A stretch of DNA of 64,000 nucleotides from Adiantum capillus-veneris (taxonomy: Eukaryota > Streptophyta > Polypodiopsida > Polypodiales > Pteridaceae), in the NCBI GenBank assembly GCA_014529385.2, contig CM043953.1, forward strand, positions 94,957,342 through 95,021,341. Direction: 5' to 3'. The notes under the pieces were generated by a model. It ran no database searches. It saw nothing but the letters and a program-made list of their open reading frames with translations, and had not been told where the DNA came from. The position numbers and the translations under genes were made by a program. Below are positions 59,001 through 64,000 of the stretch, in pieces (positions within the stretch are counted from its first letter, which is position 1; every line of letters begins with the position of its first letter).

Positions 59001-59577
59001 TTGTAGATAGTTTTTTCTCAAAGCCGATGTCACAATTGATGAAGATCAAAAGCAAACCAATAAGTGCAATATGGTGTGCCAAGTTCTCGATAATCAAATA
59101 CTTTTGTTGAAAGTAGAATCTCAGAAAAAGCTTTTGATGGAGATGTTTAAGCTCACAACCACCGAACAAGACTTGTCGATGATGATGAATGATGGGGGTG
59201 TGAATGAGGGTGTGACTGGCTTTAGTGAATCATCACACTATGTGTCAACCCTAGGTTCAATAGGGGACGTTTTTTTTAAAAGTGACGAGTATATCGTAGT
59301 CTGCAGACACAGTGGTGCTTAGCTCCTCCCACACAGTCGATAAACCTGGGCTCACCATGCAATTTTTCACAGGCAGTGTGCCTTGCACCACCTTCTTGCC
59401 CTTGCGGACTACCACCACACAGTAGAAGCCATCAGCTTACCACCACACAGTCCGTTAGAAGTGCCTTGTGGGCTCACGGAGTCACCTGCCTGGTATTGAC
59501 GTCATTGTCCATCTCCTTGGCTCTGTAAACCGAGACCACAACAAACCTCTCGAACTTGCTCCCCTATCCCCAACGCA
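59000..59577 (-). other. Leader of element F
   Basis: GC-richer segment between primer site and Gag remnant. A plus-strand open frame (59071-59322) crosses it and is not supported. CCACCACACAGT recurs at 59411 and 59440. Confidence 0.4.
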
Positions 59578-59589
59578 GCTCTAATACCA
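59578..59589 (-). other. Primer-binding site of element F
   Basis: TGGTATTAGAGC on the minus strand, the initiator-Met-tRNA site TGGTATCAGAGC with one C-to-T change. Confidence 0.85.
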
Positions 59590-59591
59590 CC

Positions 59592-59943
<352 letters not shown>

Positions 59944-59957
59944 TCCATGCCATCTTC

Positions 59958-60124
59958 TGTTGGGGTATAGGCGTCTGTGCCTTTCCCGGCCGCCCAGAGT
60001 CTGGGCGCCCACTGACTTGTATACCTTATACATAGCATAAGTGTATAGGGGGCTGCTCACTCTTTGGAGTCTCCCCACCCACATCGTGTCGTGTGTCTCC
60101 TTCTCTCTCGCTCACTCTCCGTCT
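59958..60124 (+). repeat. Truncated 5' LTR of element G
   Basis: Matches 62835 onward (TGTTGGGGTATAGGCG, CCAGAGTCTGGGCGCCCACT, CATAGCATAAGTGTATAGGG) up to CTCCGTCT, then stops. The last about 24 bp of the LTR and the primer site are replaced by the hairpin block. An inner CCAGAGTCTGG palindrome is present in both LTRs. Confidence 0.93.
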
Positions 60125-60127
60125 ATA

Positions 60128-60691
60128 GATGATTGCAGAGGAGGATGAGATGTCAGCAATTATCCAGTCATTCCTTTCTATGCTCCACAGTGAGCATGGG
60201 GATATAGTTGTGCAGGATATGTCTTCCAGCAGACACCTAGAGCAGCTGGTTTGCTCTAGGTGTCTGCTAGAAGACATATCCTGCACAACTATATCCCCAT
60301 GCTCACTGTCGAGCATAGAAAGGAATGACTGCATAATCGCCGACATCTCAGCCTCCTCTGCAATCATCCACTATCTCTAAGCTGACCAATCGAGATAGTG
60401 GATGATTGCAGAGGAGGTTGAGATGTCAGCGATTATGCAGTCATTCCTTTCTATGCTCGATAGTGAGCATGGGGATATAGTTGTGCAGGATATGTCTTCC
60501 AGCAGACACCTAGAGCAAACCAGCTGCTTTAGGTGTCTGCTGGAAGACATATCCTGCACAACTATATCCCCATGCTCACTGTCGAGCATAGAAAGGAATG
60601 ACTGCATAATCGCTAACATCTCAGCCTCCTCTGTAATCATCCACTGTAAACATGACCACTCAATCTGCTGTGACTCACTAGAGCTCTCATG
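60128..60691. repeat. Double hairpin made of four 117-bp copies
   Basis: Unit U (source 62230-62346) occurs as U+ 60128-60244, U- 60252-60368, U+ 60401-60517, U- 60525-60641. Loops are 7 bp (GCTGGTT in the first, its exact complement AACCAGC in the second). The two hairpins are linked by CCACTATCTC...GAGATAGTGG. The second right arm continues to 60691, so 60525-60691 is the reverse complement of 62180-62346 (167 bp). The arms differ from each other at only a few positions. Confidence 0.96.
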
Positions 60692-60875
60692 TTTCCTCTT
60701 TGCAGGTGTCCATGTATGGCTCAGTTGTAGGCTGATCTGGGACACGTTTGTGACTTGTTTATGCAGCTGTTTAAGAGCTGAATTTTGGGGCTGATTTGGA
60801 GCCATATTTTACAGCCATATTTGTAGACTTTTGTTGATGCAATTTGAGCCAGTTTAGGGCTGATTTGGTTGACAT

Positions 60876-61769
60876 TTGCTACTCATTGTTGGTTGCTCTT
60901 TTGTGAGCATTATGGCTGATTTTTCATTTGACTTCCAGCGTTATGGTCTGACACAGTTTGATGGTGCAGATTTTGTTGCTTGGAAGGAGCATATGCTTGT
61001 TGCATTGGCGGATTTGGGGCAGGATAAACCCTTGTGTGGTTTATCGGCGAAGCCCAAGTCTATGTGTGATGATGATTGGCAGGATCTTGATGAGTTAGCA
61101 ATGTCTACGATTCGTTTGCATCTGGTTGAGTCTGTTGACTGGCAGGTCTCGAGGGAGACTACAACTCATGCTTTATGGCAGAGTTTACATGCTATGTACG
61201 CGACATCCATGTCTACAGGGGAGTCTAGTCCCTCTTCTATGTCCATGGGAGAGATTGGTCCCACACGCAAGTCTCGACGGCATAGAGACTTGACATGTTG
61301 GCATTGTGGACATAGAGGGCACATTAGGCGTCGATGTTTCAGGCGTTTGAGACAACGGAGGCGACAGATGCGTGATGCAGAGTTGGGCATGACAGATGCT
61401 AGTGAGATCAGTACGGTGGTTACTGAGTATGCTTGTGATGGTGGTGTCACATTTACATCTAGCTTGTCTTCAGACGATCTTATGTCTACGGATTGCATAT
61501 CGGATTGCACATTGTCTTCACATTGGTTACTAGATTCAAATGCTACTTTCCATGTCACGTCGCATCGTGAGTGGTTTAGCACGTTTTCTAGTGGGAGACT
61601 TGGTTGTGTGCACATGGCTAATGGTGCTGTGTATGACATTGAGGGTACAGGAGACGTATGTTTGTCCTTGCCCAGTGGTATGAGATTTACCCTGCGTCAT
61701 GTGCGTTATGTGCCAGATCTGAGACGGGATTTGATCTCAGTCAGACAGTTACGGGATAGTGGATGTTAG
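60876..61769 (+). pseudogene. Copia Gag and protease of element G
   Basis: 297-residue frame; the Met at residue 13 (MADFSFDFQRYGL, 60912) is the likely start. The Gag domain opens normally (FDGADFVAWKEHM) but is short: only about 105 residues lie between that and the zinc knuckle C141-C154 (CWHCGHRGHIRRRC). The protease motif is WLLDSNATFHVTSHREWF with D220; the usual glycine is asparagine (222). It ends with VRYVPDLRRDLISVRQL, the normal copia continuation, and a TAG at 61767. The same frame then runs to 62024 with HLGSLVIARGARSG, a pre-integrase match. Gag packages RNA; protease matures the polyprotein. Confidence 0.9.
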
Positions 61770-62230
61770 ATTTCGCTACGAGAGCGAGATTTTGTGATGC
61801 ATTTGGGTTCGCTAGTGATAGCGAGAGGTGCTAGGAGTGGTACAGGTTACCCATTGCATGTGGATCACGCGAGAGACGGTGTTGTCTCTGTGATCATGCA
61901 GCCAGGTAGACAGCAAGAGAGCAGGCAAGTCTCTTTTGCTTGTGGGTTGCAGGATGAGTGCAGAGTAGTGAGCTCGTTGTGCACACAGTTGGGGCACAAC
62001 TTGAGCAGTCACACAGAGAGGTGACAGAGTCAGACATGCATGCTTTGCTAGTGACGGAGCAAAGCAGAGAGTCAGTTGTGCAAGATACTTCTATGCAGGA
62101 TAGACAGGTAGAGCGGTCTTGCTCTAGTGAGTCACGACAGGAGGACGTTGTGCAAGAGTCTATGCATACGGAGTTAGAGCATGAGAGCTCTAGTGAGTCA
62201 CAGCAGATTGAGTGGTCATGTTTATAGTGG

Positions 62231-62755
62231 ATGATTGTAGAGGAGGCTGAGATGTCAACGATTATGCAGTCATTCCTTTCTATGCTCGACAGTGAGCATG
62301 GGGATATAGTTGTGCAGGATATGTCTTCCAGCAGACACCTAGAGCAGCTGGTTTTCTTTGAGGTTGCACGACATGTTGATGCGTGTTTTGCGGACAGTCA
62401 GGAGATGCATGTGGCTGACACTCCTTGTCAGTCAGAGATGCCTATTGCCAGGGATATATATGTTGATGCATGCTCCGTAGAGCTAGCAGGGACCGCTAGC
62501 ATTGCATCGGCATTCGGTGGTCTCATGTATGAGATGTTGATCTTGATACCGGATATCGCAGCTGCAGTGGGAGCATTTGCAGTTGGGGTTGTCATTCGTT
62601 TGTTGACTAATGATGGCATAGTGCACGAGGGAGATATGCATGTATTGCGTACATACTTGCAGTACGTGTGCGGTATGTCTGGTGGTGTATGGACTTACAC
62701 GAGAGCAGGACAGCCGAATGCACACGATCACAGCCAGCCAGTGGGCATCGATTGA
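62231..62755 (+). pseudogene. Captured RT/RNase H junction fragment of element G
   Basis: A 174-residue frame. Its first about 40 residues come from unit U. Residues about 90-165 (AFGGLMYEMLILIPDIAAAV, RLLTNDGIVHEGDMHVLRTY, LQYVCGMSGGVWTYTRAG) follow the end of copia RT and start of RNase H (SLMYAM..RPDIA.AV, FL.NPG..HW...K..LRYL..T). A short insertion FAVGV sits in it. The catalytic RT motif is absent. It shows the element was made by a large deletion between protease and this point. Confidence 0.7.
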
Positions 62756-62834
62756 GAGCGGTTTTCTCTCACCTTTTGTAGTCTTTAGACTAGGTTCCCT
62801 TGCTTAAAGGCACAGTCGCCTTTAAGTGGGAGGT

Positions 62835-62976
62835 TGTTGGGGTATAGGCGTCTGTGCCTTGCCCGCCCGCCCAGAGTCTGGGCGCCCACTGACTTGTATA
62901 CCTTATACATAGCATAAGTGTATAGGGGGCTGCTCACTCTTTGGAGTCTCCCCACCCATATCTGTGTTGTGTGTCT

Positions 62977-63028
<52 letters not shown>

Positions 63029-63053
63029 CTGTGGTGCTCCCCGATCCCCTTCA
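62835..63053 (+). repeat. 3' LTR of element G
   Basis: 219 bp, TGTTGGGG...CCCCTTCA, preceded by the purine tract AAGTGGGAGG (62824-62833). It has a pure (CT)n tract of about 46 bp (62980-63025) where the 5' LTR has only a short interrupted CT stretch. Confidence 0.93.
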
Positions 63054-63058
63054 TCTTC

Positions 63059-64000
63059 TTCCTTTGAACCATTAACACTAGGTTGGTAATGGGACACTTT
63101 TATGTCCTGTTAAGTGACGATTTTCCTTGAATTATGTCAAGAGTTTCAAAATGGATTTTGAGGTGCTATCTGTCTAGAAAATTGTCTCATGTGCTGAAAA
63201 AAACTCGACATTTTTTTGGAATATCAATTCCATCTTTAACCTTGTCCTTGCACAACATTTCACAACCTAAACTGTGTGAAAAAACGAGTCCTGTTTTTGG
63301 TTTTTTTCAACTTTTTGTAACTATACCACTCTAGAATTCATGTTTGTGAGGTCTATAATGCTAGAGAACTATCTTTAGTAGTCCTCAACATGTCCTGATG
63401 CTTCCAGGGAGAAATAAATGTTAAAGTTGTAAGTTATGACCAAATTACAAAAATTGTCAAATCCTGTTTTTTAGCCAATTTTAGCTCTTCTATGATTTTT
63501 TTGGTGGCTTTCATGATATCCAAATGCAGTTTAGATTTTCTATGTCACATATTGTAACATAAAGCTAATATTCCTTGAGTTTTGGGGCACCTAATACCCT
63601 ATTTTTCATAGTAGACAATGATGGTTGATTTTTTCAATTATAGAAGAAAACGAAACATTCTAGTATATCAAGTATAGCTTTTTCAATATTGTTAGTTTCT
63701 TGTGACAACTACATGCATTTTGTAGGTAGTAACCATATCTAGTCATAAGGATCAAATTTGACTAGATATTGAATAGTTTCTATGAGATTCTACAACTCAT
63801 AATGTTGAACCCATTTTTTTTATGTTTGCTGTATTTAGCACTTCATCTTTGTCCCCAAGATTCCCCTTGGTAAGAGATGTATTATTCTTTTGACATGCTC
63901 CATGTCTCCTTATGAACCTAAAGGACAATAGGGAACTAAGAAAACATGCATATATTATTTTTATTGAGCGTGGCTATAGAAACTTTGATAATAGGTTTGC
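63059..64000. other. Unassigned region at right edge
   Basis: AT-rich sequence. No LTR end, domain or repeat recognised. A 66-aa plus frame (63134-63334) has no known motif. Element E may continue here, but I could not find its RT. Confidence 0.4.

Larger units (their letters stand above)
59958..63053 (+). mobile_element. Element G: internally deleted Ty1/copia element with a double hairpin
   Basis: 3.1 kb, flanked by TCTTC on both sides (59953-59957, 63054-63058). Parts in order: 5' LTR lacking its last bases (59958-60124), two hairpins (60128-60641), an inverted copy of internal sequence (to 60691), Gag and protease (60876-61769), a pre-integrase remnant, a fragment of the RT/RNase H junction (62480-62720), purine tract and 3' LTR (62835-63053). 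Integrase and most of RT are missing, and so is the primer-binding site. It cannot move by itself and may no longer be mobilisable. Confidence 0.92.

Noticed and set aside
60876-62755. A new domestication or accessory gene in element G
   Set aside because: Every part that can be read matches copia Gag, protease, pre-integrase or the RT/RNase H junction, so it is a deletion product, not a new gene.

Overview
The window looks like nuclear DNA of a land plant, most likely a seed plant with a large, repeat-rich genome. I see no convincing host gene, tRNA or rRNA. Nearly everything recognisable is plant-type transposable-element sequence: Ty3/gypsy retrotransposons (a chromovirus and Tat/Athila-like elements), small Ty1/copia-type elements, LINE ORF1 fragments, CACTA (En/Spm) DNA-transposon pieces, foldbacks, minisatellites and long GA/CT microsatellites. 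The species cannot be named from this.

Layout. 1-7530: the 5' part of a decayed minus-strand gypsy element (L) whose LTR, primer-binding site, Gag and protease remnants are visible; it runs off the left edge. 7531-15000: mostly unassigned AT-rich DNA with a degraded LTR related to that of element B, a TTATGG minisatellite and GA tracts. 15089-17580: two LINE ORF1 fragments, one split by a copia-type solo LTR with an exact GTTTG target duplication. 17596-18506: a CACTA-like end and a 455-bp foldback. 18576-32629: an old plus-strand gypsy element (C) broken by chromovirus A (22395-29872). The right side of A carries an 809-bp duplicate of the host flank followed by an extra, apparently solo LTR. 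32630-41833: element B, a full-length Tat-like gypsy element with two RNase H domains, near-identical LTRs and an ACTAC target duplication; it is the youngest and best-preserved element. 42361-43707: the C-terminal half of a CACTA transposase. 43709-54477: a degenerate minus-strand LTR element (D) with no visible pol. It contains a CACTA element (46885-50571) with terminal motif, subterminal TATCGACG repeats, a 173-bp tandem array and the N-terminal half of a TNP2-type transposase. D also holds a roughly 282-bp tandem array marked by a 16-bp palindrome. 54498-57927: the 3' part of a related gypsy element (E) with an integrase remnant. 57933-59943 and 59958-63053: two small copia-type elements (F minus, G plus) inserted 14 bp apart, each with its own exact target duplication. 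63059-64000: unassigned.

How the parts work together. No gene set here makes a cellular pathway. The coding parts are Gag, protease, reverse transcriptase, RNase H and integrase of retroelements, plus a transposase, and every one carries at least one break visible to me. Elements A and B are closest to intact (two nonsense codons in A; two nonsense codons and one frameshift in B). The most unusual structures are the double hairpin in copia element G, built from its own internal sequence in place of the 5' LTR end and primer-binding site, and the LTR-host-LTR duplication beside chromovirus A. I found no clear new multi-gene system.
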